Assembly: GCF_001375515.1 (NCBI RefSeq)
Contig: NZ_CTDX01000009.1
Coordinates: 93,317-157,316, forward strand
From: Bacillus kwashiorkori
GTDB taxonomy: Bacteria; Bacillota; Bacilli; Bacillales; Caldibacillaceae
DNA: 64,000 nucleotides
Direction of reading: 5' to 3'
Notes under the pieces: generated by a model
The model's input: only the letters and a program-made list of their open reading frames with translations
Databases searched by the model: none
What the model was told of the DNA's origin: nothing
Shown: positions 8,804 through 18,834 of the stretch, piece by piece
How positions within the stretch are numbered: position 1 is the stretch's first letter
Layout of the letters: the number at the start of each line of letters is the position of its first letter
Made by a program: the position numbers and the translations under genes

Positions 8804-11800
8804 TTAAAAGTCACCATCCACACTTGGCTCTATCATGTCCGATTCCAAAATCATCTCATACATTGCTCTCGTCGTTTCCATCGGTTCTACGCCAAATTCC
8901 TCCATAAGCACCTCCTCACATTGGTGGTAATAGCGTAACGCTAATGGACGGTTATTTTTTTGATAATGACAGTACATAAGTAATCGGTAAGCTTCTTCCC
9001 AAGTCGGTTCCATTTGTAAAATTTTTCCACACCAATGAATGGTTTCTTCTAATTGCAATTTCCGTACGTACAATTGGGCTAACTTTTCGGCACCACGTAA
9101 AAATAACGTCCGGTAATATTCCCGTTCGGATAAAAGCCATAAATCTCCTTGTCTTTCACTGAAAAACTCGCCATCATATAACTCTAGGGCGCGGGTTAAT
9201 AAAGTAATTGCTTTATCCCTTGCTTTTTCCTTTAACCCACTTTGTACCCAATGGTTAAACAATTCATAATCTAATTCGATAACCGCTTTCGGATTAATCC
9301 GGTAACTATTATGTTCTCGAATGATAAAAAATGGAGCAACTCGTGCTTTTCGTTCTGGTTCTAATGCTTTATTCAAGGAGTTCATAATAACTTTAAACTC
9401 TTGTTCGATATTTTTTTCATTCACATCCGGCCAAAGTTCACGGTAAATTTCCTCTTTGCTCCACCATTTTCCGCGCTTTACTAATAAAAATTGGAATAAA
9501 TCTTTTGCCTTCATTCGCTGCCAGTCTTTATCAGTCACTTCCACATCCCCAAGCCAAACTTTCATTTTACCGAACGTTTTTACTCTCAAACTGTAGCCGG
9601 GGTGGGAATCGATATTTTCATAGCCTAATTTTTGTAATAAAGCTTGTACATAGCTCGGGTAAATATTCATTTTCCGTGCTTTTAATAAAAGTGGCAGTAA
9701 AGATTGCAAATCCCAAGGGCTAAATAATGTTCGCTTCGTAAAAATGAACTCATAGTTTCCTAGTTCCACTTCCTGTAAAAATGCAGTAAAAGCCTCTTGA
9801 AAATTTGCATCGTCATTCCATTCCATGAATAAAAAAGCAGCCCATAAATTAGCGAGGGCAAACCCGAATGGGTCGCCACATATGCGGAAATTTTCTTTTG
9901 CATATGTTAAATATTTTTTTGTTTCCTCTAGTTTTTTACAATTCAAACTAGCAATTCCCATCGACAGTTGGATAAATGAAGATAGCCATAAGTCTTGTAC
10001 TTTTTCCGTCTCAAAAAGGGCCATTTGCCCAAACCGTTTTGCTTGTTCATAATCTCCCTTTCGGCTAGACAAGATGCAAAGTCCCATATACGGTTCTGCT
10101 TTCCCTCGTGACACATGTAGTTCATCCATCATTTTTAAGGAAGTGTTATAACAATTTTCTGCGACCGATTCATCATACGTCTGGAGTATTTGTGCGGTAT
10201 GCCCAAGCCGCATCCAACCACATGCCTCTACGAAAGGACTTTTTAACTTCATCCCTTGGTCAATTCCAATTTGCGCTAGCTGTTTCGCCTCTTGCCCGTT
10301 TCCAAGACATGCTTCGATAAATGCTAATAAAATTTCCGTTTCCCGGTGGGTTTTTGGCAAAAAAGTACTTTTCTTTTGCAACCGTTCTGTAAGCACTTGT
10401 TTCGCTTTCGTTAATTTTCCTGTTCTTAATAATAGCCGTGCATCTAAGTTATTAACTGCAAAAACGTTATCCTGTAATTCCCCTTTGTCCATCCACACTT
10501 TTGCCTTTTGTGCTTGCCCGGAATTTACTAAGTTTTCCGCCATTAAACTATAAAGTTTCTGAACATCTGGGTGGTTTTTTTCATATTGCTTTTCGTAAAA
10601 TTCAATTGCTAAAAATAAGTACCGTTCTGCCTTTCCTGGTTGAATAGTATCAATATAAATTTTTGCCAACCCTTCAAAAGCTTTACCAATTAATGTATTG
10701 TCACTCCGTTTCTCTGCGTATGGAATTAACTGTTGATAGCAATTTTTTGCTTTTTCGTAGTAAGAACGGTAACGAAATACTTCTCCTTCGTAAAAAAGTA
10801 ATGGATAGTGTTGCTCCTTTAACTCCGCAGGTAATTGTTTTAATCGTTCGTGTAAACTTTCTAATTTACCTGCATGCAACATCGTTGGGGCGTATCTTTC
10901 TAAAAGTAAAGCAAGTGCTGGGTAATGTTTCATTTTTTCGTAGTGCAACATTGCCATTTCCCATTGCTTTTGTCTTTCGTAAAAGCGGGCAGCCCGTTCA
11001 TTAATGGAATCATACAAGTGAGGCTGTTCTTCTTTTACTTTTCTTTCGACGGAAGCTTTAAAAAGGGCGTGAAATTTGTATTGTTTCGTACCATCTAATT
11101 TATGAATAAAGGCATTTTGCTCAACTAATTGTTCTAATATTTGTTCTGATCCGCGAACTCCAATTATTTCATTACAAATATCGGGAGTCATTTCTTCTAA
11201 AATAACGACTTGTTCCATAAAACTTTGGATGAGTGGTGATTGTTTTGTAAACACTTCCATAACTAAATAGTGAAATAGCTCGTCCATTGATGAATGTTGG
11301 TAATCAATTATTTCCGCTACCGAGGTGTTATTTTTTAACTGTTCTGCAATAAGACTTAAGGCAATAACCCAGCCTTCGGTTATATCATAAATGCGTTTTA
11401 AATCTTTTTCTGATAATGGTAATTGGTAAAAATCACAAAGGAGAAGTTCCGTTTCGTCTCTGTTTAATGTTAGTTGGTTTTCATTGATCTCTAATACCCT
11501 TTTTGTAACTTTCCATTTCGTTAAAAGATTCCATTTAGGCTTCGTCCGACTCGATACAATAATATGAAAATTTGCTGGTAAATGCTCTAACGTTTTCTCT
11601 AGCCAATGATTAATTGTGTAGGAATGATCAATTATATGAAAGTCGTCTAAAACGATGGTGATATTTGTTTTTAAGGAAGCTATTTCTTTAATAAAAAAGG
11701 CTGCAAGCATATTAAGCTCTTCATCACGAATATAGCCTTTCATCGATTGCATGTAATCTATCAACTGCTTACCAAAGGTTGGAAGTTGCTTGCGAATCCC

Positions 11801-12058
11801 ATGTACGACATAAGTTAAAAACGGAATAAGGTCATCATCATTTTCTGTAATGGTGTACCAACAAACATTTGTCTTTAAATCATGGAAAAATAAACTTAAT
11901 GCGGTACTTTTTCCGAATCCTGCACCGGAATGGATAATGGTTAATGGGTAATTTTTCGTTTCTTTTAATTTTTTCATAAGTGATGGCCGTCTGATATAGT
12001 TTTCTTTAATCATCGGCGGTGTCAATTTTGTTTCGATAATAGGAAATGATTCGTCCAT
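8804..12058 (-). CDS. Large transcriptional activator: MalT-like NTPase, TPR-like region, OmpR-type wHTH and BTAD
   Basis: 1084 residues. Walker A (GAGFGKST, 45-52) and Walker B (ITIVLDDF, 133-140) define a STAND/MalT-type NTPase. Helical TPR-like repeats fill about residues 330-800. From about 826 there is a winged helix (VKTFGKMKVW ... LFQFLLVKRGKWWSKEEIYRELWPDV) and from about 930 a bacterial transcriptional activator domain (BTAD). LAL/SARP-type proteins of this build bind direct repeats near -35 when a ligand is sensed. It is divergent from the importer operon. Two matching 11-bp direct repeats precede the two plus-strand transcription units of the cluster, so I infer that it activates both. 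The natural ligand is unknown. Confidence 0.9.
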   Translation of the reverse strand: MDESFPIIETKLTPPMIKENYIRRPSLMKKLKETKNYPLTIIHSGAGFGKSTALSLFFHDLKTNVCWYTITENDDDLIPFLTYVVHGIRKQLPTFGKQLIDYMQSMKGYIRDEELNMLAAFFIKEIASLKTNITIVLDDFHIIDHSYTINHWLEKTLEHLPANFHIIVSSRTKPKWNLLTKWKVTKRVLEINENQLTLNRDETELLLCDFYQLPLSEKDLKRIYDITEGWVIALSLIAEQLKNNTSVAEIIDYQHSSMDELFHYLVMEVFTKQSPLIQSFMEQVVILEEMTPDICNEIIGVRGSEQILEQLVEQNAFIHKLDGTKQYKFHALFKASVERKVKEEQPHLYDSINERAARFYERQKQWEMAMLHYEKMKHYPALALLLERYAPTMLHAGKLESLHERLKQLPAELKEQHYPLLFYEGEVFRYRSYYEKAKNCYQQLIPYAEKRSDNTLIGKAFEGLAKIYIDTIQPGKAERYLFLAIEFYEKQYEKNHPDVQKLYSLMAENLVNSGQAQKAKVWMDKGELQDNVFAVNNLDARLLLRTGKLTKAKQVLTERLQKKSTFLPKTHRETEILLAFIEACLGNGQEAKQLAQIGIDQGMKLKSPFVEACGWMRLGHTAQILQTYDESVAENCYNTSLKMMDELHVSRGKAEPYMGLCILSSRKGDYEQAKRFGQMALFETEKVQDLWLSSFIQLSMGIASLNCKKLEETKKYLTYAKENFRICGDPFGFALANLWAAFLFMEWNDDANFQEAFTAFLQEVELGNYEFIFTKRTLFSPWDLQSLLPLLLKARKMNIYPSYVQALLQKLGYENIDSHPGYSLRVKTFGKMKVWLGDVEVTDKDWQRMKAKDLFQFLLVKRGKWWSKEEIYRELWPDVNEKNIEQEFKVIMNSLNKALEPERKARVAPFFIIREHNSYRINPKAVIELDYELFNHWVQSGLKEKARDKAITLLTRALELYDGEFFSERQGDLWLLSEREYYRTLFLRGAEKLAQLYVRKLQLEETIHWCGKILQMEPTWEEAYRLLMYCHYQKNNRPLALRYYHQCEEVLMEEFGVEPMETTRAMYEMILESDMIEPSVDGDF

Positions 12059-12321
12059 TTAGTTCCCTCCTTCCTAACTATAGTTAAAAATATCTGGATG
12101 CTAGAAATGAAAATGTATTGCCTCTGATATCGAAGTGACTTTTACCTATATAAAAATTGGGAGTGTTTTTTTGTTTTAAGAATCTTTGAAAATATGTACT
12201 AGTTTATTAATACTTCTATTATAACTATTATGCAAAAAAAATAACAGAATTCTTAAACAGATTGTTTTTTTTAAAAGATGAGAGTTTCGTTTCGTCTAAT
12301 GAATGAAGGTTATTTACAAGT

Positions 12322-12353
12322 GTAACTAATTTGTAACTATCGTTTTTTATCAT
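12322..12353 (+). promoter_or_regulatory. Candidate SARP/BTAD operator and promoter of the importer operon
   Basis: Direct repeats GTAACTA at 12322 and 12333 have a period of 11 bp. Eight bases after the second repeat comes TATCAT (12348-12353), a -10 hexamer with one mismatch, and there is no good -35. SARP activators use heptamer repeats with 4-bp spacers ending about 8 bp before -10. The same arrangement occurs at 20809. The rest of 12059-12461 is AT-rich and otherwise unremarkable. Confidence 0.6.
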
Positions 12354-12461
12354 CTAATTAATCTTTCAATGCAAGCTTGGCAAGTTGTCGCTAGCTTAAA
12401 CATAACTTTTCGCATCGTTTTAGTGCAACAGGCCAGCAAAAAAATAAAGGGGGATAAGAGG

Positions 12462-13670
12462 ATGAAAAGGAAAAAAAGGTTGTACATGTTTTTAGCAATG
12501 ATCATTGGGGCAATGCTTTTTACAACAGCATGTGGATCATCAGGAACGAGTGGGAAAAATAAGGACGTAATAAAAATTGGGGTATTAGCTTCCTTTACTG
12601 GACCACTAGAGTCATATGGAAAACAAACGAAACAAGGTTTTGAACTAGGGTTACAATATGCAACAGATGGAAAAATGGAGGTAAATGGTAAGAAAATAGA
12701 AGTAGTATATGAGGATACCGAAACGAAACCAGAAGTTGCTACGCAAAAGGCGACGAAGTTATTTGAGGAAGAAGAGGTAGACTTCCTCGTCGGTTCTTCC
12801 AGTTCTGGTGATACGTTAGCGGTTGTTGGTTTGGCAGAAGAATATAAAAAAATTATGATTGTAGAACCGGCTGTTGCTGATAGTATTACAGGTTCTGAGT
12901 TTAATAAGTATATTTTCCGGACGGCAAGAAACTCCTCACAAGATGCAGTTGCTGGTGCGGCAGCAATTGCTGGTCCTGGAGTGAAAATCGCGACCTTTGC
13001 ACCTGATTATTCTTTCGGTTGGGATGGTGTTGCCGCATTTAAAAAAGCAGCAGAGAAACTAGGAGCGGAAGTTATTTTAGAAGAATATGCCGATCCAGCC
13101 GCAACAGATTTCACATCGAACATTCAAAAAATTATTAATGCGAAGCCTGATTACTTATTCATCGTTTGGTCTGGAGCAAATTCTCCGTGGAACCAGATAG
13201 CAGAAATGAAAGTACAAGAAAAAGGCATTAAAATCTCTACCGGTGCACCAGATATTCCGGCACTTTCCATAATGGAGCCAATGGTAGGTATGGAGGGATT
13301 TAGTGTATATTACCATGAGCTGCCAAATAATAAAGTGAATGACTGGTTAGTAGAAAAACATAAAGAAAAATATAACGGAGAAGTTCCTGATTTATTTACT
13401 CCAGGTGGAATGTCAGCAGCTATTGCCATTGTAGAAGCGTTGAAAAAAACAAACGGTGACACGGATAGCGAGAAATTAATTAAAGTAATGGAGGGGATGA
13501 GTTTCGAAACTCCGAAAGGAACGATGACCTTTAGAGAAGAAGATCACCAAGCATTACAAACATTATACGCAATCCGACTCGTGAAAAAAGAGGGAGTCCC
13601 ATATCCAGTTCCAGAACTAATCCGTGAACTCTCACCAGAAGAAACAGCCCCACCAATCATGAACAAATAA
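12462..13670 (+). CDS. Branched-chain amino acid/amide-type ABC transporter substrate-binding lipoprotein
   Basis: 402 residues from the ATG preceded by AAGGGGG; a longer frame from 12369 lacks a ribosome site. The signal peptide (KRKKR, then a hydrophobic stretch) ends in TTACGSSG, a lipobox-like sequence with the lipid Cys at about residue 24. The mature part starts IKIGVLASFTGPLESYGKQ and matches the Peripla_BP_6 (LivK/AmiC) fold. This family binds branched-chain amino acids, amides, urea, or aromatic and short-chain acids, so the ligand cannot be read from sequence. First gene of the importer operon, downstream of the putative activator site. Confidence 0.9.
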   Translation: MKRKKRLYMFLAMIIGAMLFTTACGSSGTSGKNKDVIKIGVLASFTGPLESYGKQTKQGFELGLQYATDGKMEVNGKKIEVVYEDTETKPEVATQKATKLFEEEEVDFLVGSSSSGDTLAVVGLAEEYKKIMIVEPAVADSITGSEFNKYIFRTARNSSQDAVAGAAAIAGPGVKIATFAPDYSFGWDGVAAFKKAAEKLGAEVILEEYADPAATDFTSNIQKIINAKPDYLFIVWSGANSPWNQIAEMKVQEKGIKISTGAPDIPALSIMEPMVGMEGFSVYYHELPNNKVNDWLVEKHKEKYNGEVPDLFTPGGMSAAIAIVEALKKTNGDTDSEKLIKVMEGMSFETPKGTMTFREEDHQALQTLYAIRLVKKEGVPYPVPELIRELSPEETAPPIMNK

Positions 13671-13684
13671 TTGATGGTGTCAGT

Positions 13685-13718
13685 CCCCCACCGCTTTAAA
13701 GCGCTAAAGTGGTGGGGG
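13685..13718. repeat. Stem-loop of the dispersed palindrome family (copy A2)
   Basis: Arms of 14 bases (13685-13698 and 13705-13718) pair fully with one G-U and a 6-base loop. The flanking GTCAGTCCCCC relates it to the GGGGACTGTCCCC family. It sits between the binding-protein gene and the first ATPase gene. In ABC operons a hairpin here commonly stabilises the upstream mRNA or cuts downstream expression, and this is inferred. Confidence 0.7.
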
Positions 13719-13780
13719 CGACAAATGTTTGATAGGATTCACGATTATTGAAATTAGTCATATTTAGAAGGAGGGATTGG

Positions 13781-14548
13781 ATGGAACCGATATTAGCGAC
13801 TGAGGAGTTAACGATTAAGTTTGGTGGTCATACGGCAGTTGATCATGTAAGTCTAGAATTATACGAACGACAATTTACATCTATTATAGGCCCTAATGGT
13901 GCAGGGAAAACGACTTTCTTCAATTTGTTAAGCGGGCAATTACCGGCGACGAGTGGAGAGGTGTTTTTTAAAGGGGAAAATATTACGAAACTATCGCCTG
14001 CTAAGCGGACACGAAAAGGTATCGGCCGTTCCTTTCAATTAACGAATGTATTTCCTAATTTAACGGTATTGGAAAATGTTCGGCTAGCCGTTCAATCACA
14101 GCTTGGGATTCGCTATCAAATGTTTCAACACTTTTTCAAATACGCCGATGCGATAAAAAAGGCGCAATCTTTATTACAACTTGTCTTACTAGACCATAAG
14201 CCATTTGCCCTTGCAAAACATTTAACTCACGGAGAGCAACGGAAATTGGAGATTGCCATGTTGCTCGCCCTTGAAACAGATATTTTATTATTAGATGAGC
14301 CGACAGCTGGAATGTCATTGGAAGATGTGCCACAAATTCTCGAAGTTATCCGCAATATTAAGGAAGATGGCAACAAAACAATCGTTCTCATTGAACATAA
14401 AATGGATTTAATTCTTGACCTGTCTGATCGGGTTATCGTCCTGTTCAACGGCACATTACTGGCAGATGGATCGCCGCAGGAAATTATGGATAATGATACG
14501 GTGCAATCCGCATACTTAGGAAGCTTGTATGATACATCAACTAGTTGA
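13781..14548 (+). CDS. ABC transporter ATPase, LivG type
   Basis: 255 residues from ATG 13781, which follows AAGGAGGG; the frame upstream lacks a site. Walker A GPNGAGKTT is at 37-45, followed by a LivG-type Q-loop (GRSFQLTNVFPNLTVLENV), a degenerate signature LTHGEQRKLEIAM, Walker B LLLDEPTAGM and the H-loop IEHKMD. LivG pairs with LivF to power the LivHM permease. The next gene, livF-like, begins 188 bases later, an unusually loose spacing for this operon. Confidence 0.93.
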   Translation: MEPILATEELTIKFGGHTAVDHVSLELYERQFTSIIGPNGAGKTTFFNLLSGQLPATSGEVFFKGENITKLSPAKRTRKGIGRSFQLTNVFPNLTVLENVRLAVQSQLGIRYQMFQHFFKYADAIKKAQSLLQLVLLDHKPFALAKHLTHGEQRKLEIAMLLALETDILLLDEPTAGMSLEDVPQILEVIRNIKEDGNKTIVLIEHKMDLILDLSDRVIVLFNGTLLADGSPQEIMDNDTVQSAYLGSLYDTSTS

Positions 14549-14736
14549 ATAGAGTGTAAAAAAACAAATTATGCTACCCCATCCGAAAAAAGTCAAATGA
14601 AGTCATTCATTGTAAATTAGAAACAAAACTCGAATACACAAACGATAACTGACACAAAAACTGGATATACGATCTCAAACTGAGCGTACGAAAAAGGCCC
14701 ATCACCATTTGTATCTTTGCAAAAAGGAGGAGTTAG

Positions 14737-15444
14737 ATGGAATTATTATTAAAGGTTGAAGGAATGCAAACATATATTGGCCAGTACCATATTTTGCAAG
14801 ATATTTCCTTTGAAGTAAAAAAAGGCGAAGTAACCGTATTACTTGGACGTAATGGTGCTGGAAAAACAACGACATTGCGCAGTATTATTGGCTTAAACCC
14901 GCCAGCGAAAGGAAAAGTAATATTTAAAAATGAACCAATCCATGCATTACCAACATACAAAATTGCTAAACGCGGTATCGGGTTTGTCCCTGAGGATCAA
15001 GGTATTTTTAACGAACTAACAGTTGAAGAAAATTTAAAAGTAGCCATGCAAAAACAAGATGAAAAAACATTAAAACGGCTCGACTGGGTATTAAATTTAT
15101 TTCCTGATTTAAAAAAGTTTTGGAAAAAGCAAGGCGGCCTATTGAGTGGCGGACAAAAACAAATGTTATCGATCGCTAGGGCGTATGTAAATGAAAATGA
15201 TTTACTACTTATTGATGAACCGAGTAAAGGTCTCGCACCAATTGTTGTAGAAAAGGTGATGGAATCAATCCAAAGAATGAAAGAGGAAACGACAATTGTT
15301 CTCGTAGAACAAAATTTTCTAATGGCGAGCGCAATCGGTGACAGATTTTACATTATAGATGACGGACGAACGGCCGCAGCTGGTGCGATGGAAGAACTAG
15401 TCACGAACGACCAATTAAAGAAAAAGTATTTAGGTATTGCCTAA
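14737..15444 (+). CDS. ABC transporter ATPase, LivF type
   Basis: 235 residues, the usual LivF length. Walker A GRNGAGKTT is at 37-45, signature LLSGGQKQMLSIARA, Walker B LLLIDEPSKGLAPI, H-loop VEQNF. AAAGGAGGAG precedes the ATG. It forms the heterodimeric ATPase with the upstream LivG-type protein. A 261-base gap without genes follows before the permeases; it has no obvious terminator. Confidence 0.93.
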   Translation: MELLLKVEGMQTYIGQYHILQDISFEVKKGEVTVLLGRNGAGKTTTLRSIIGLNPPAKGKVIFKNEPIHALPTYKIAKRGIGFVPEDQGIFNELTVEENLKVAMQKQDEKTLKRLDWVLNLFPDLKKFWKKQGGLLSGGQKQMLSIARAYVNENDLLLIDEPSKGLAPIVVEKVMESIQRMKEETTIVLVEQNFLMASAIGDRFYIIDDGRTAAAGAMEELVTNDQLKKKYLGIA

Positions 15445-15705
15445 GACTAAGTTTAGAAGAGTTTTATAAGGAATGAGTGGTATTTCCTGCCTGAAAAAGG
15501 GAGTAAATTCTTCTTTTGTATTACAACCTTTTTATTATTCAAAATGGGCGATAATGTTTGATCAAATGACGAACTTACGTCTGAGTCAACTTTTCTTTAT
15601 GAAAAAATCTAAAACATTGTAATATAGTCCAACATCAAAAAACACAATTATCACTTTCCAGCTACTATTCTTACAATCACATTTTTTATGAAAGGAGGAA
15701 AATAG

Positions 15706-16566
15706 ATGGGTTCAATCATTAATCTTATCATAAATGGTTTTGCAACGGGGATGCTGATTTTTTTACTTGCTGCAGGATTAACATTGATATTCGGACTTAT
15801 GAGCGTTTTAAATTTTGCTCACGGGGGATTTTTTGCGTGGGGTGCGTATACGAGTGTTTGGTTATTTGGATTAACGAATAATTTCCTAATTGCTATTCTC
15901 GGTGCTATGTTAGCAGGGGCAATTTTAGGAGTTTTTACTGAAAAATTCATAATCAAACCGGTTTATGGTAACCATGTCCGACAAATATTAATCACTCTCG
16001 GACTAATGCTTGTCTTATCTGAGCTTTTAAAAGTCGTATGGGGACCGAACCAACTAATTGCTAAAGCACCGAGCTATTTATCCGGCAGTTGGGAATTTGG
16101 TGACATTATTATTATTAAATACCGATTATTTATCATCGTTATCGGGTTACTCGTTTTTACGCTCGTCTATTTACTATTGAAGAAAACAAAACTAGGACTT
16201 ATTGTTCGTGCTGGTGTTATTAATAAAGAAATGGTGCAAGCGCTTGGCATTAATATTCAAAAAGTATTTTTATTCGTTTTTATTTTAGGGTCAGCGATGG
16301 CAGCACTTGGCGGTGCATTATTAGCCCCATATTCTGGTGTCATTTATGCAGAAATGGGATTAGAATTTGCAATTTTAGCATTTATTGTCGTTGTAATCGG
16401 CGGGATGGGCAGTTTTCCAGGCTCCTTATTTGCGGCTATATTAGTCGGCTTGTCGGGATCGTTTATGGCTTACTATGTTCCAGAACTTTCCCTTGCTGTC
16501 AATATGTTATTAATGACCGTCGTACTAATTTTCCGACCACAAGGACTTTTTAAAGTAAAGGGGTGA
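15706..16566 (+). CDS. ABC transporter permease, LivH type
   Basis: 286 residues with about eight membrane helices. The family motif GLMSVLNFAHGGFFAWGAY lies near the N-terminus and GGMGSFPGSLFAAILVG near the C-terminus, both typical of BPD_transp_2 LivH proteins. AAAGGAGGAAA precedes the ATG. Only 4 bases separate it from the LivM partner, so the two permeases are translationally linked. Confidence 0.92.
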   Translation: MGSIINLIINGFATGMLIFLLAAGLTLIFGLMSVLNFAHGGFFAWGAYTSVWLFGLTNNFLIAILGAMLAGAILGVFTEKFIIKPVYGNHVRQILITLGLMLVLSELLKVVWGPNQLIAKAPSYLSGSWEFGDIIIIKYRLFIIVIGLLVFTLVYLLLKKTKLGLIVRAGVINKEMVQALGINIQKVFLFVFILGSAMAALGGALLAPYSGVIYAEMGLEFAILAFIVVVIGGMGSFPGSLFAAILVGLSGSFMAYYVPELSLAVNMLLMTVVLIFRPQGLFKVKG

Positions 16567-16570
16567 GAGA

Positions 16571-17620
16571 ATGGCAAAACTTGGGGTATTTCAAAGAACA
16601 CAGACAGTATTAGGGAAAAAAACAGACGTTGAAAATTACATTGTCCTTCTGTTTGCATTAGTGCTCGTGATTTTTCCGTTCGTTAATGATACACGGAGTC
16701 TATTAATCTTACTGACACAAATATTCATTTTTGCGATTTTTGCAATGAGTTATGACATTTTACTAGGCTACACCGGGATCGTTTCATTCGGTCATGCGAT
16801 GTTCTTCGGTATAGGTGCCTATTCTACTGGAATCATCATGCAAAAATTTAGTCCTACCTTCCTCTGGCTAATTGTATCTATCATTGTAGGTATTATCATA
16901 TCCGCGATAGTTAGCTTTATTGTCGGACTGTTAACGTTAAGATTGAAAAGTCATTTTTATGCAATGCTAACGTTGGCGTTTGCCAGTCTTTTTCTCGTGG
17001 CAGCTGAAAAATGGCGTACTTTAACTTTTGGGAACGATGGGTTTACTTTCCGAATCCCAGAAATTTTACGAGATCGATTTATTTTTTATTTCGTTTGTCT
17101 TGCGTTAATGGTACTCATTTTTTTCCTATTAAAAAGATTTACTAATTCTCCACTTGGTCGTGTATTAATGGCCATTCGAGAAAATGAACAACGGGTGGAG
17201 TCTTTAGGATTTATTCCGCTTTATTATAAAATAATTGCCAGCATTGTAGCAGGTGTTACTGCATCACTTGCTGGATCATTATATGTTTTGTCGTTAAGAT
17301 TCGTCAATACGAGTGTTTTTACGATGGACACTACATTAGATGCGTTATTAATGACGATTATTGGTGGTGTCGGTACATTACTCGGTCCAATTATCGGCTC
17401 AGGGATTATTGAATTTGCCCACCATTGGCTTTCTGGACTATCTTCCGTCCATCCAATTTTTGAACGTTGGATCATTTTATTCGGCATTCTCTACATTTTA
17501 GTTGTCCTATTTTTCCCAGCAGGTATTGTTGGAACAATTCGTAATGCTTTTGGAAATAGGAAGCAAACGAAGAATGCAAACGTAACAAAGGGAATGGAAA
17601 AAACGGATGCAGCTAGCTAA
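16571..17620 (+). CDS. ABC transporter permease, LivM type
   Basis: 349 residues, polytopic. LivM hallmarks are AMSYDILLGYTGIVSFGHAM (about residues 57-76), RLKSHFYAMLTLAFASL and GGVGTLLGPIIGSG. It heterodimerises with the LivH-type protein. The ribosome site lies in the last codons of livH (AGGGGTGAG). Downstream the operon changes from transport to metabolic genes after 119 bases. Confidence 0.92.
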   Translation: MAKLGVFQRTQTVLGKKTDVENYIVLLFALVLVIFPFVNDTRSLLILLTQIFIFAIFAMSYDILLGYTGIVSFGHAMFFGIGAYSTGIIMQKFSPTFLWLIVSIIVGIIISAIVSFIVGLLTLRLKSHFYAMLTLAFASLFLVAAEKWRTLTFGNDGFTFRIPEILRDRFIFYFVCLALMVLIFFLLKRFTNSPLGRVLMAIRENEQRVESLGFIPLYYKIIASIVAGVTASLAGSLYVLSLRFVNTSVFTMDTTLDALLMTIIGGVGTLLGPIIGSGIIEFAHHWLSGLSSVHPIFERWIILFGILYILVVLFFPAGIVGTIRNAFGNRKQTKNANVTKGMEKTDAAS

Positions 17621-17739
17621 AATGTCACTTTAAAAATGGATTTCCAGAACTCTATATAGGTCGAACTATTGTTGACCTAGTGGAAGGATTAAGGGATTCG
17701 CATGAAATGTGCTATAGAACAACGAGGGGAAGTGATGAA

Positions 17740-18750
17740 TTGGATATTGGAATTTTAAGTACAGGAATATATATACCGGAAAATTACATCAGTGGTAAAG
17801 AAATTGCGCGATTAGCAGGGATTCCAGAGGAAATTGTCGAAACAAAAATGGGAATAAGGAAAAAACCGCTTCCTGGTCCAGATGATCATACGTGTCAAAT
17901 GGGTATTTATGCGGCAAAACAAGCCATTGAAAAAGCAGATATAGATCCAAAGGAGATTGACTTAGTTATTTACATTGGAGAAGAACATAAAGAATATCCC
18001 CTTTGGACGGCGGCAATTAAGTTGCAGGAAGAAATTGGTGCGTATCACGCCTGGGCATTTGATGTTGCACTTCGTTGTGGTACGACGATTATGGCGTTAA
18101 AGGTAGCAAAAAGTATGATGCTTGCAGATGAAAATATTAATACTGTACTGCTTGCCGGTGGATACCGCAATGGGGATTTCATTGATTATAAAAATAGCCG
18201 AACCCGTTTTATGTTCAACTTAGGAGCGGGTGGCGGGGCAATCCTTTTACAAAAAGGATTAAAGAAAAATATTGTCCTAGAATCAGAGTTAATGACGGAC
18301 GGTTCGTTTTCCGAAGATGTCGTAGTTACCGCAGGCGGGACAAAAAATCCAATTACCTTTGAAGCGCTTGAGCAAGGCTTGTTGCGACTAGATGTTTTAG
18401 ACCCGGAAGGAATGAAGCGGAGGCTGGAGCAAAAGTCGATGGAAAACTTCCTAAAGGTTATTCGGACTTCCCTTTATAAAAGCGGTTACAGTGAGACCGA
18501 TATCGATTACGTTGCGATGCTTCATATGAAGAAGTCTGCTCACGACTACGTTTTAAAGGAATTAGGTCTTTCTGAAGAAAAATCTATTTATTTGGAGGAT
18601 TACGGTCATATCGGTCAAATCGACCAAATTTTATCATTACAGCTTGCCGAACAAGCAGGTAAATTGAAAAACGGTGATATCGTTGTACTTGTAAGTGCTG
18701 GTATTGGATATGCTTGGGGTGCCACAACGATTCGCTGGGGTTGTCAGTAG
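17740..18750 (+). CDS. KAS III-like (thiolase superfamily) acyl-CoA/ACP enzyme with altered catalytic triad
   Basis: 336 residues from a TTG preceded by GAGGGGA; an ATG nearby is out of frame and the frame upstream has no site. The fold markers of ketoacyl-ACP synthase III are present: DVALRCGTT with Cys113, and LHMKK with His262 where the family has His. At the third catalytic position (normally Asn in GNTS) the sequence is YGHIGQ, giving His290. The nucleophile and first His argue for acyl transfer chemistry. Loss of Asn argues against ordinary decarboxylative condensation. Located between the importer and a hydrolase/reductase pair, so I infer it acts on the imported compound's thioester. 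Confidence 0.75.
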   Translation: MDIGILSTGIYIPENYISGKEIARLAGIPEEIVETKMGIRKKPLPGPDDHTCQMGIYAAKQAIEKADIDPKEIDLVIYIGEEHKEYPLWTAAIKLQEEIGAYHAWAFDVALRCGTTIMALKVAKSMMLADENINTVLLAGGYRNGDFIDYKNSRTRFMFNLGAGGGAILLQKGLKKNIVLESELMTDGSFSEDVVVTAGGTKNPITFEALEQGLLRLDVLDPEGMKRRLEQKSMENFLKVIRTSLYKSGYSETDIDYVAMLHMKKSAHDYVLKELGLSEEKSIYLEDYGHIGQIDQILSLQLAEQAGKLKNGDIVVLVSAGIGYAWGATTIRWGCQ

Positions 18751-18834
18751 GAAAATTGGTTGAAAACAACGTTAGTTTAACAAACAATTTAATAATATCA
18801 CCATTCTTTTAATTTTTATTTGGAGGGGATTGGG

